Shown piece after piece: positions 9,681 through 16,609 of a stretch of 64,000 nt of DNA (the first letter of the stretch is position 1; the number at the start of each line of letters is the position of its first letter). Source of the stretch: Companilactobacillus crustorum JCM 15951 (GTDB lineage Bacteria > Bacillota > Bacilli > Lactobacillales > Lactobacillaceae). The DNA is taken from assembly GCF_001434585.1 (NCBI RefSeq), contig NZ_AZDB01000009.1, positions 1 through 64,000 of the forward strand, in the 5' to 3' direction. The notes below the pieces were generated by a model. The model searched no databases, was not told where the DNA came from, and worked only from the letters and a program-made list of their open reading frames with translations. The translations under genes and the position numbers were made by a program.

Positions 9681-11562
9681 ATTTATTAATTAATTTTTTA
9701 CTATAATTTTGACCTGCTGTTAAATCATATTGGACTAATTTATAATCAGCAATTAGATTTTTTTGTTCAGCCGTCAAATCTTTTTTAAATATCTCTTTAC
9801 TATTTTCATCAACATATAAACCATCGCTATTTTCATCAATACTCTTGGCCATCGCCGGAACCTTTTGCTGAATTTCAGTTAACAGCGCATAATACGGTGT
9901 TACTTTTTGATTCATTTGTTCCAAAGCCAACGGTATAAAACCATTTGGATCTGTAACTTGAGTCGCGTTAGTTAATTTAGTTGTTCCATAATTATGATTA
10001 CGAGCATACTTATTACTATAAATAAAATAGTCCGTTTGATGCTCTACAATATTATTCTCATAAAGGTTATTGCCATCATAAATACCAGGTAAATGATCGC
10101 CGTACCAAACAACCGTTATTGGTTTATCAATCTGATCCAGTTGATTCAAAAAGCTTAATGTTGACGTATCGGTATAACTCATTCCTTTAGCATAATTGTT
10201 AACTTGCTTCCGGTTATCATCAGACACACCAGTCCCAGTATTAGTAAATTGATTATTATCATAATCATTTGTATATGGCATATGATTTTGCATCGTGACT
10301 AAATTAATAAATTGTCCACCTGTAACCTGATTAACTTGCCAAACAGCATCATTATAAGCCGACTCATCACTAATATAATCCATACCTGGTAAGGTTTTGG
10401 AATATTTAAGAGCTGCATCCCCAGTTGTATCGATATTTTTAAATGATTTAATACCAAAGCTCTTATAAACCGAATTACGATTATAAAAATTGCCATGATA
10501 CGGATGAATTGCGGCTGAAGTTTTAAAGCTATTTGCTATATTAATAGGACCGTCTTGTTTATTAACCACTTGAGTATATGGTGTCTGTAATGAATTTGAA
10601 AATTGGTTCATTGCCAACCCAGTTAAGGCCATATATTCCATATTAGCAGTGCTGCCGCCATAACCGGAACTCATCATTAAACCGGATGTGGTATTATTTT
10701 TCAAATTTCTTATATTTGACATTGGGTCTTGATTCAAACTAATATTGGGTACTCGTGTAGGATCAGAAAAGCTTTCACTCAAAACAAAAATTAAAGTTTG
10801 GTCCTGCAAATTATTGTTATCACGATGCTTATTAATACTCTTAGCTTCCGCCTGATATTTTTCAACAATCTGTAACATTTTAGCTTTGCTATAACCAGCT
10901 GGCTTATCCATAACATCAACATACATATTTCCTAAAAAAGTCAGCATTGGACCATTACTATTAGCTGAACGATTGATATTTGAATCGGAATTAGTGTAGC
11001 CAGATGCAGCTAATATTTTATAGGTCATTGAATCAGTGTTGTCAGCTGTATAGAAGATTCCAATGCTAAAAGCCATTAATCCAATTAAAATCAATCTCAC
11101 CCAAGTTTTAAAATGAAGCATCTTTTGGCCATACTTTTTCTCTAAAAAAATAAATCCTCCAACCAGAACTATCAAGATCAACCCAACTTTAATGATTAAT
11201 CCTGGTGTAAGCATGGACAACAACGAACGACTATTACGCAACATTAATAAGTCACTAGGTAAAATTGGCTCTGATCGATAAATCACTTTTAAACGATCAG
11301 CCACCGCATATATCATAAAAAACACAAAATATATTGCTGAAGTATAGAAAAATCGATTAACCACTCCGTATATTCCCAAATAAATTATGAATAAAATTAA
11401 AACAGTTAACAAATATGTATTGAAATTGGTTCCAAAAATAATCTGACTAGTAAAAATAAAATCATTAGTTTGAGCAAAATTCAAAATAGCCCCGACAACA
11501 AATGCCGAGACAACCATGAAGCATATCTGTAATCCCTCAATCTTGTGACTTTTTTTATGCAT
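9679..11562 (-). CDS. LTA synthase family membrane sulfatase, copy 2
   Basis: A 627-residue paralogue of the adjacent copy with the same layout: five membrane segments, then a sulfatase domain with ESFSDP, GGSTANMEYM, HPYHGNFYNR, QNHMP and WYGDHLPG. The internal ATG at 11562 is chosen because AGGA lies 8 nt upstream and it makes the N-terminus (MHKKSHK) match that of copy 1; an upstream ATG at 11577 lacks a ribosome site. The product probably acts outside the membrane on glycerophosphate-containing wall polymers. Each copy has its own terminator, so the two can be expressed independently. Confidence 0.88.
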   Translation of the reverse strand: MHKKSHKIEGLQICFMVVSAFVVGAILNFAQTNDFIFTSQIIFGTNFNTYLLTVLILFIIYLGIYGVVNRFFYTSAIYFVFFMIYAVADRLKVIYRSEPILPSDLLMLRNSRSLLSMLTPGLIIKVGLILIVLVGGFIFLEKKYGQKMLHFKTWVRLILIGLMAFSIGIFYTADNTDSMTYKILAASGYTNSDSNINRSANSNGPMLTFLGNMYVDVMDKPAGYSKAKMLQIVEKYQAEAKSINKHRDNNNLQDQTLIFVLSESFSDPTRVPNISLNQDPMSNIRNLKNNTTSGLMMSSGYGGSTANMEYMALTGLAMNQFSNSLQTPYTQVVNKQDGPINIANSFKTSAAIHPYHGNFYNRNSVYKSFGIKSFKNIDTTGDAALKYSKTLPGMDYISDESAYNDAVWQVNQVTGGQFINLVTMQNHMPYTNDYDNNQFTNTGTGVSDDNRKQVNNYAKGMSYTDTSTLSFLNQLDQIDKPITVVWYGDHLPGIYDGNNLYENNIVEHQTDYFIYSNKYARNHNYGTTKLTNATQVTDPNGFIPLALEQMNQKVTPYYALLTEIQQKVPAMAKSIDENSDGLYVDENSKEIFKKDLTAEQKNLIADYKLVQYDLTAGQNYSKKLINK

Positions 11563-11678
11563 TAAAAACATCCTCATGTAATATTCGTATTATATATCAT
11601 AATAAACTAAAAAAATTTTATATCCATACGAATGGCACAAAAACTTTTGAGACAAAAGACCATTATCTTCGCAAAAAA

Positions 11679-11724
11679 AAAACAAGAAAAATGAGTTTCA
11701 CATCACTCATTTTTCTTGTTTTTT
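11679..11724. terminator. Strong bidirectional terminator
   Basis: Near-perfect 18-bp stem, arms AAAACAAGAAAAATGAGT and ACTCATTTTTCTTGTTTT, just downstream of the reductase gene at 11750-12340. Confidence 0.9.
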
Positions 11725-11749
11725 GACTTTTTATTAAAAATAATTTTAT

Positions 11750-12340
11750 CTACTTTATAAATTGTTGCGCGTATAAACTAGGTAAATCATTCAAAAATTG
11801 TTCTCTATCTTCATCGGTAGTTGTATTAACTTTGCCGAAATGAATCCAATGAACCGTTTTTTGATCAATTCCTAAATCTACTAACGTCCGATCAATGAAA
11901 ACATTTTGAATAGGATTACCGCAATTATTTTCCAAATGTTCTTTTGTGACAGTTGACGTCGTTATAACGGTGGCTCTCTTAATATAAGTTAATAATCCTT
12001 GCCAACCGTTGCTTTCATCATAAGCAAAGCCATTCAACATTGTCTTATCAAAAAAGCCCTTTAACATTGCTGGTAAATTATGCCACCAAATTGGAAAAAT
12101 AAACACTAACTCATCAGAACAGGCAATCTTCCGCTGATATTTTTTAACCAACTTATCGTCAATTTTTCCTTGACTGTACGTGGCCAAATCTTTTTTAGAA
12201 AGAATTGGATCAAAACCATCCGAATAAAGATCAATTAGCTCAAATTCTTCATCATTTTTAGAGAAGGAATTAGACAATCTATTTAAAATCTCATGGTTAA
12301 AACTACCCGGAAACGGATGAGCATAAATAATTGTTTTCAT
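11750..12340 (-). CDS. NAD(P)H-dependent flavodoxin-fold oxidoreductase
   Basis: A 196-residue Flavodoxin_2 family protein (NQO/MdaB/KefF-like quinone reductase). It begins MKTIIYAHPFPGSFNHEIL, the FMN/FAD phosphate-binding start typical of the family, and carries VFIFPIWWHNLPAMLKGF, the conserved flavin-contact segment. The ATG at 12340 is favoured over 12373 because AAGGAG lies 9 nt before it and the longer N-terminus is not family-like. It probably reduces quinones or nitro-compounds in the cytosol. Confidence 0.87.
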   Translation of the reverse strand: MKTIIYAHPFPGSFNHEILNRLSNSFSKNDEEFELIDLYSDGFDPILSKKDLATYSQGKIDDKLVKKYQRKIACSDELVFIFPIWWHNLPAMLKGFFDKTMLNGFAYDESNGWQGLLTYIKRATVITTSTVTKEHLENNCGNPIQNVFIDRTLVDLGIDQKTVHWIHFGKVNTTTDEDREQFLNDLPSLYAQQFIK

Positions 12341-12464
12341 ATACAAAATCTCCTTATAACCCTTATGCTCCACATTATATTATGTTTAAAGAGATTTTCA
12401 GACCCAAAAAGTGGTGTTTTTTCTGGTCTATTTTGGAATTATGCTATTGGATCTTTTAACCTGT

Positions 12465-13316
12465 TTAATTATCATTGAATTTTCCAGCAATTGACATTGT
12501 TGGTTGAATGTTGATAAAAGCATTCTCATCAACATCTAAAATAATTTTCTTAGCAAAGAACAATTGATATTTAGTCAGTACCATTGTTATCGACCCAATC
12601 TCTTCACCAGAATAAGCACCCTTTAGATGGTAATCCAATGTCAAACCACGATTAAGCGACTTCAACAACTCCTGAGATATTTCATCAATTTTATGAGTAT
12701 AAACTGTAACAGTAATTTTTTGTTGTTGAATATACATCCGATCAATAACCAAATTAGTTATATAAATTGAAATAATTGTATATAGTGCTAATTCCCAACC
12801 AAAAGCAAAACCTGCAATAATAATGATAATTGCATTGATGGCAAAACTAACTTGACCAACTGATCTTCCCGTACTTCTTTGAACAATCAAAGCAATAATA
12901 TCAGTTCCTCCAGTGGAAAAACCATAACGGAAACAAATACCAATACCCGAGCCAGATAAAATTCCCCCGAATACTGATGACAACAATGGATCTTTAGTAA
13001 TTGGATATAAAGGTACGATTAAAATAAATAATGATGCTGCTACAACTGAAATAATTGAAAGAATTGTAAATTTTTTGCCAAGTTTAAACCAAGCTAATAT
13101 TATCAAAGGTAGATTTAGTAACGCATACCACAAGTAAACTGGTGTGTTTAAATGAGCAAATTGCTCTAAAAGATTAACGATTAACTGTGAGGCCCCCGTT
13201 ACACCACTGGTATATAATTTTGCCGGCTGTAGTAGTAATTGAATACCTAAAGCCGAGGTTATCCCATAAAACAAAGCTGCCAAAATACTTTTGTAGTAAT
13301 TTTTTATAAATGTCAT
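12465..13316 (-). CDS. YitT family membrane protein
   Basis: A 283-residue member of the YitT family (DUF161 membrane region plus C-terminal DUF2179). About five hydrophobic segments occupy residues 10-190. The C-terminal soluble domain (KITVTVYTHKIDEISQELL onward) is the ferredoxin-like DUF2179. Start set at the ATG preceded by GGGAGGGG. Function is unknown in the family. Confidence 0.88.
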   Translation of the reverse strand: MTFIKNYYKSILAALFYGITSALGIQLLLQPAKLYTSGVTGASQLIVNLLEQFAHLNTPVYLWYALLNLPLIILAWFKLGKKFTILSIISVVAASLFILIVPLYPITKDPLLSSVFGGILSGSGIGICFRYGFSTGGTDIIALIVQRSTGRSVGQVSFAINAIIIIIAGFAFGWELALYTIISIYITNLVIDRMYIQQQKITVTVYTHKIDEISQELLKSLNRGLTLDYHLKGAYSGEEIGSITMVLTKYQLFFAKKIILDVDENAFINIQPTMSIAGKFNDN

Positions 13317-13458
13317 GAAATCCCCTCCCTGTCTATTTATTTGAACGTATGTCACAAGAATTATAGCAAATAAGTCCCCTCAAAAAATACCTTACACAGA
13401 TTATTATCAATAGTTTTTTTCATATAATATAATAAACGTATTGATTGGAGGAATTGTC

Positions 13459-14322
13459 ATGCAAAAAATTGGTTTTATTGGAACAGGAGTCATGGGTAGC
13501 GGCATCATCAATAATCTTCTCAAAGCTAACTATGAAATCCACATTTATACACGAACCAAATCAAAAGCCGAACCATTGATTGCTAAAGGTGCGAAATGGT
13601 ACGCCGATCCTAAAGACGTTGCAGAAGCTGCTGATATAACTTTTACCATGGTTGGTTTTCCTAAAGATGTAGAAGACGTTTATTTCAAAGACAATGGAAT
13701 TTTCGCAGGATTAACCAAGGGTAAAATTATCGTTGATATGACTACAAGTACACCTACTTTAGCCAAAAAAATCGGTAAAAAAGCTGAAACTATTGGCGTA
13801 GAAGCTATTGATGCTCCTGTTTCTGGTGGCGATGTAGGTGCCCGCGACGGCAATTTAACTATTATGGTTGGTGGTTCTAAAAGTGCTTATGAATCACTAA
13901 AACCTATTTTTAAAATCATTGGCAAGTCTACTCACTATTTCGGTTCCTTTGGCGCCGGTCAACATGCTAAAATGGCTAATCAAATTATGATAGCCGGAAC
14001 CATGACTGGATTAACCGAAATGTTTGCCTACGCTAAGGCAGCTGGATTAGATCTAAATGATGTCCTTCAAACTGTCGAAGGCGGTGGCGGCGATAACTGG
14101 AGTTTGGAAAACTATGGACCAAGAATTCTTCAAGAAGATTTTAAACCCGGTTTCTATTCCAAACATTTCTTAAAAGATCTTCGAATCGCTCTAGACGAAA
14201 GTGAAAAGATGAATTTGGAGCTGCCTGCTACCCAACAAGCTAAAAAACTTTACGAAACTTTAGTTGACGATAAAAATCTTGGCAATGACGGTACTCAGGC
14301 CCTAATTAAATTATGGTGGTAA
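13459..14322 (+). CDS. 3-hydroxyisobutyrate dehydrogenase-like NAD(P)-dependent oxidoreductase
   Basis: A 287-residue beta-hydroxyacid dehydrogenase. The N-terminus has GFIGTGVMG (Rossmann motif), DAPVSGGDVGARDG is the substrate-binding signature, and KMANQ holds the catalytic lysine. Substrates in the family include 3-hydroxyisobutyrate, tartronate semialdehyde and succinic semialdehyde; none can be picked from sequence. ATG preceded by GGAGGAATTGTC. A TATAAT box lies at about 13423-13428. The gene is followed directly by the palindromic repeat at 14.4 kb. Confidence 0.88.
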   Translation: MQKIGFIGTGVMGSGIINNLLKANYEIHIYTRTKSKAEPLIAKGAKWYADPKDVAEAADITFTMVGFPKDVEDVYFKDNGIFAGLTKGKIIVDMTTSTPTLAKKIGKKAETIGVEAIDAPVSGGDVGARDGNLTIMVGGSKSAYESLKPIFKIIGKSTHYFGSFGAGQHAKMANQIMIAGTMTGLTEMFAYAKAAGLDLNDVLQTVEGGGGDNWSLENYGPRILQEDFKPGFYSKHFLKDLRIALDESEKMNLELPATQQAKKLYETLVDDKNLGNDGTQALIKLWW

Positions 14323-14410
14323 TTATTCAATAGAAAAGATCCCTTCCAAATTTGGTTCTTACTCAAGTTGGGTTATAGCGTGAGTATACTAACTGATGTG
14401 GTTGAAGTAT

Positions 14411-14583
14411 GCCATCGTCCGCAAAAAATCTGTGGGCCACTGGAACGTGGTGGACACGACTTAGAGCTAATAATTCCACACTTTGTGCGTAATTATGGAT
14501 CTCTAAGCTCGGTCTTCTACTAACCTTGCTTCGCAAGCTAAGTAGAATATCACCACTGAGGGCCCACAGATTTTTTACTACCG
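14411..14583 (+). ncRNA. Structured half-element B1 (nested four-stem fold)
   Basis: From GCCATCGTCC to TACTACCG. P1 is a perfect 16-bp stem (14423-14438 with 14561-14576). After the strip ACTGGAAC comes P2, GTGGTG/CACCAC (14447-14452, 14551-14556). P3 has the base GAC-A-CGA / TCG-GTC and CTTAGAG/CTCTAAG. P4 is TTCTACT-AAC-CTTGC, loop TTC, GCAAG-CTA-AGTAGAA. The same architecture with different stem sequences recurs in B2 and C1. It may act as RNA or as folded single-stranded DNA; transcription is not proven. Confidence 0.65.
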
Positions 14584-14639
14584 ATTAAGTCTTTGGTCCT
14601 AATATTATTGAACAAAACATTAAATAGTAAATTAAAAAA

Positions 14640-14697
14640 CGGTCACTATTAGATATTCCAGACATACAATTATGCTTGGATTTCTTAACAGTGACAG
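14640..14697. repeat. 58-nt dispersed hairpin, copy B
   Basis: Inverted copy of the hairpin at 5486-5543, differing at a few bases. One outer pair has changed on both sides: a G-C of copy A is replaced by A-T (GTGGCAG versus GTGACAG, with the opposite arm GGTCAC), supporting a paired structure. T-run follows on the plus strand. Confidence 0.78.
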
Positions 14698-14747
14698 TTT
14701 TTATCTATTATTCAAAATTCATAAACAAAGTAGAAAACAGTCCGGAA

Positions 14748-14910
14748 CAAAAATTGGGAATGCGTTCAGCTATGAGATCATTGTTAGCGGCTTTGCCGGT
14801 TACAATGAGGCCGAGTTTGGAAATCCATTATTTTACACAAAGTGTAAAATAATTAGTTTCAAATCGGCCCATAGCGTTCCAACAGCATTTCCAATTTTTG
14901 TGGAGGACGG
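14748..14910 (-). ncRNA. Structured half-element B2 (nested four-stem fold)
   Basis: Minus-strand sense, beginning CCGTCCTCCAC. P1 pairs 14885-14900 with 14748-14763 (one mismatch). Then TGTTGGAAC, P2 GCTATG/CATAGC, P3 with GGCCGA/TCGGCC and a distal 12-bp ATTATTTTACAC stem, and P4 TCATTGT-AAC-CGGC, loop AAA, GCCG-CTA-ACAATGA. Stem sequences differ from B1, but stem order, the GGAAC strip and the AAC/CTA internal loop are the same. Confidence 0.65.
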
Positions 14911-14981
14911 AAATTTAAACATACTCACGCTATAACCCAATGCGAGAAAGAGTTCAGATTTAGGCTATTGGAGGACCCTTT

Positions 14982-15896
14982 TTAAATAGATTCCAATAGT
15001 CGCCCCATTAATTGAAAATGATGCATTAACGATAACTTTTTAACTACACCTAAACCAGGAAATTTATTTTGTTGCCCATATTCTAGCAGTTGTTTCAATG
15101 CTGGGGTCAAATTAAGACCATGAATATTTTTATCGCACCAATTATTCATTTTATAAAGTGCCTCAAAAAATTTTTCTCTTTGACCACTCATCTTCTCGTT
15201 GCTGTCTGAAACAAAGTGATGAATTCTTAAACTACCGTCTGCTGTCACATAAATTAAATGTAAAGCAATCGCACGAGCTGGCATTCCTTTATCAAAGTAA
15301 ACATGTCCTACCATTGAATAATCGCCAAATCCATCATAATTATCCACTTGCCGATACCAATTGGCAGGTTCAAAAAACTCATCTTTCAAGTCAGCATAAT
15401 CTTCAACATGCCTTACAAAGGTTAAGGGGTCACATAATAAACCTACCTTATCTTTTACTAAGCGATGCATTCGTGCTACCTCAGGAATTAACACTTTATC
15501 CACATTCTGTAAAACTTTGGTATTTTGATAAGCTTTTAATAACTGATAATTTTGAACAACTAGCAATGATTCTTGTTTTTTTTGTTTTTTCAAAAAATCA
15601 CTACTGAAATCGGCCGCTAAAATTGCACTGGGAACAAAATAATTTAATTTATCCACATCAGGTAGTGGATAAATTTTAGTACCATTCAATCCATAAACGC
15701 TTACTTGGGGATTAGCGATAACACTAAACGGTTGTCGTTGCTCAATAAAGGTCATTACTGTCTGCTGTAATTCCTTGGAATCTCGTACTGGCTCAATAAT
15801 AGGAATAATGTCATGACTAAGTTGGCCTTGCTCAGACAATTCCTTTAGAGCCAATAAATCATACATTCTTCCCCGTAAATAAGGATAATACGTCAT
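14982..15896 (-). CDS. sce7725-like protein
   Basis: A 304-residue protein whose N-terminus (YYPYLRGRMYDLLALKEL, then IIPIIEPVRDS) matches what I know of the sce7725 family, an uncharacterised group often next to a nuclease-like partner. The body alternates short beta strands and helices, suggesting a barrel-like fold. Its ATG overlaps the stop of the upstream nuclease-like gene by 4 nt (ATGA), so translation is coupled. It is the last gene of a three-gene operon, and the palindromic repeat begins just past its stop. Function unknown; a role in DNA metabolism or defence is inferred from the neighbours. Confidence 0.72.
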   Translation of the reverse strand: MTYYPYLRGRMYDLLALKELSEQGQLSHDIIPIIEPVRDSKELQQTVMTFIEQRQPFSVIANPQVSVYGLNGTKIYPLPDVDKLNYFVPSAILAADFSSDFLKKQKKQESLLVVQNYQLLKAYQNTKVLQNVDKVLIPEVARMHRLVKDKVGLLCDPLTFVRHVEDYADLKDEFFEPANWYRQVDNYDGFGDYSMVGHVYFDKGMPARAIALHLIYVTADGSLRIHHFVSDSNEKMSGQREKFFEALYKMNNWCDKNIHGLNLTPALKQLLEYGQQNKFPGLGVVKKLSLMHHFQLMGRLLESI

Positions 15897-16609
15897 ATTT
15901 TATCCTCCAGATTAGGCTGTTTCAGTTCTTGCAATTGTAATTTCAAAGCTTGATACTCTTCATTTCGAGCATCCAATTCATCTTGAAGTGCCTCAATTGC
16001 CTCATCTCGTAACTCTTCTACAAACCGATCGTACAAATTATGATCGGGACTATAGACATCGTACCCTGACTTAGTTCTTTTCTTGAGCTCTTTAAATAAT
16101 CTATCATCAGAATATAACTGTAATCCCTTTTCAACTTTTTTGGCTTTGTCTACTTCTCTAAAAAGCGAAGCCACAAAATGACTTGTTAACTTCTGTTCAT
16201 CCACTTGTAGCTCCTGATATTGAGCTTTTTTGGCAATCGTTAAAAATCCAGGTGCACGTAGTGTTTGTGGAGAAGCCTCGATTGCTTTTTTATCAAACGC
16301 CCGATAAATTAGGACACCAATCTGACTAAGTATTTCGTCACTCACTTCTTGATACAATTTTTGCGGCAAAACAAAATAATTATAATTGCCAATAAAAGAC
16401 AATTTTGCATGCGAATGAAAGTCAGCCTTAGTTACTTTTAATTCATAGCAACGCCATTCTACTTGATCATCAGTCAACTGTTGATAACTTAAAGTATCAA
16501 CAATTCCTTTTTTATCAGGCATTGAAACTTCTTCTACCACGTACGATCCCTGCTCATAACAATATTGATAGAGCGTTTTTTCTAAATCCTTGGTTAACTT
16601 AGTTTTCAT
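15893..16609 (-). CDS. PD-(D/E)XK nuclease-like protein (MmcB-like)
   Basis: A 238-residue protein. Asp38 (GIVDTL), then Glu56-x-Lys58 in CYELKVTKADF, followed by NYNYFVLP and IGVLIYRAF, reproduce the core of MmcB-like and related PD-(D/E)XK nucleases. The C-terminal 50 residues are charged and probably coiled coil. The start overlaps the helicase stop by 4 nt (ATGA) and the stop overlaps the sce7725-like start in the same way. Nuclease activity is inferred from the motif only. Confidence 0.68.
   Translation of the reverse strand: MKTKLTKDLEKTLYQYCYEQGSYVVEEVSMPDKKGIVDTLSYQQLTDDQVEWRCYELKVTKADFHSHAKLSFIGNYNYFVLPQKLYQEVSDEILSQIGVLIYRAFDKKAIEASPQTLRAPGFLTIAKKAQYQELQVDEQKLTSHFVASLFREVDKAKKVEKGLQLYSDDRLFKELKKRTKSGYDVYSPDHNLYDRFVEELRDEAIEALQDELDARNEEYQALKLQLQELKQPNLEDKI

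Larger units (their letters stand above)
14368..14940. repeat. Composite palindromic element, locus B, with 20-bp terminal inverted repeats
   Basis: The ends are a perfect 20-bp inverted repeat, TTGGGTTATAGCGTGAGTAT at 14368-14387 and its complement at 14921-14940. Inside lie two head-to-head structured half-elements (14411-14583 plus strand, 14748-14910 minus strand) with a 58-nt hairpin between them. Weaker similarity may extend outward to about 14337 and 14976. The element fills the whole gap between the dehydrogenase and the stop of the sce7725-like gene. There is no credible coding sequence; it resembles a non-autonomous mobile or repeat element but matches no family I know. Confidence 0.82.

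Noticed and set aside
14672-14935. 87-residue open frame on the plus strand
   Set aside because: It runs through the 58-nt hairpin and half-element B2, lacks a ribosome site, and its bases are explained by conserved stems; not a gene.
15158-15607. 149-residue open frame antisense to the sce7725-like gene
   Set aside because: Shadow of a well-supported gene, with no ribosome site and atypical composition.
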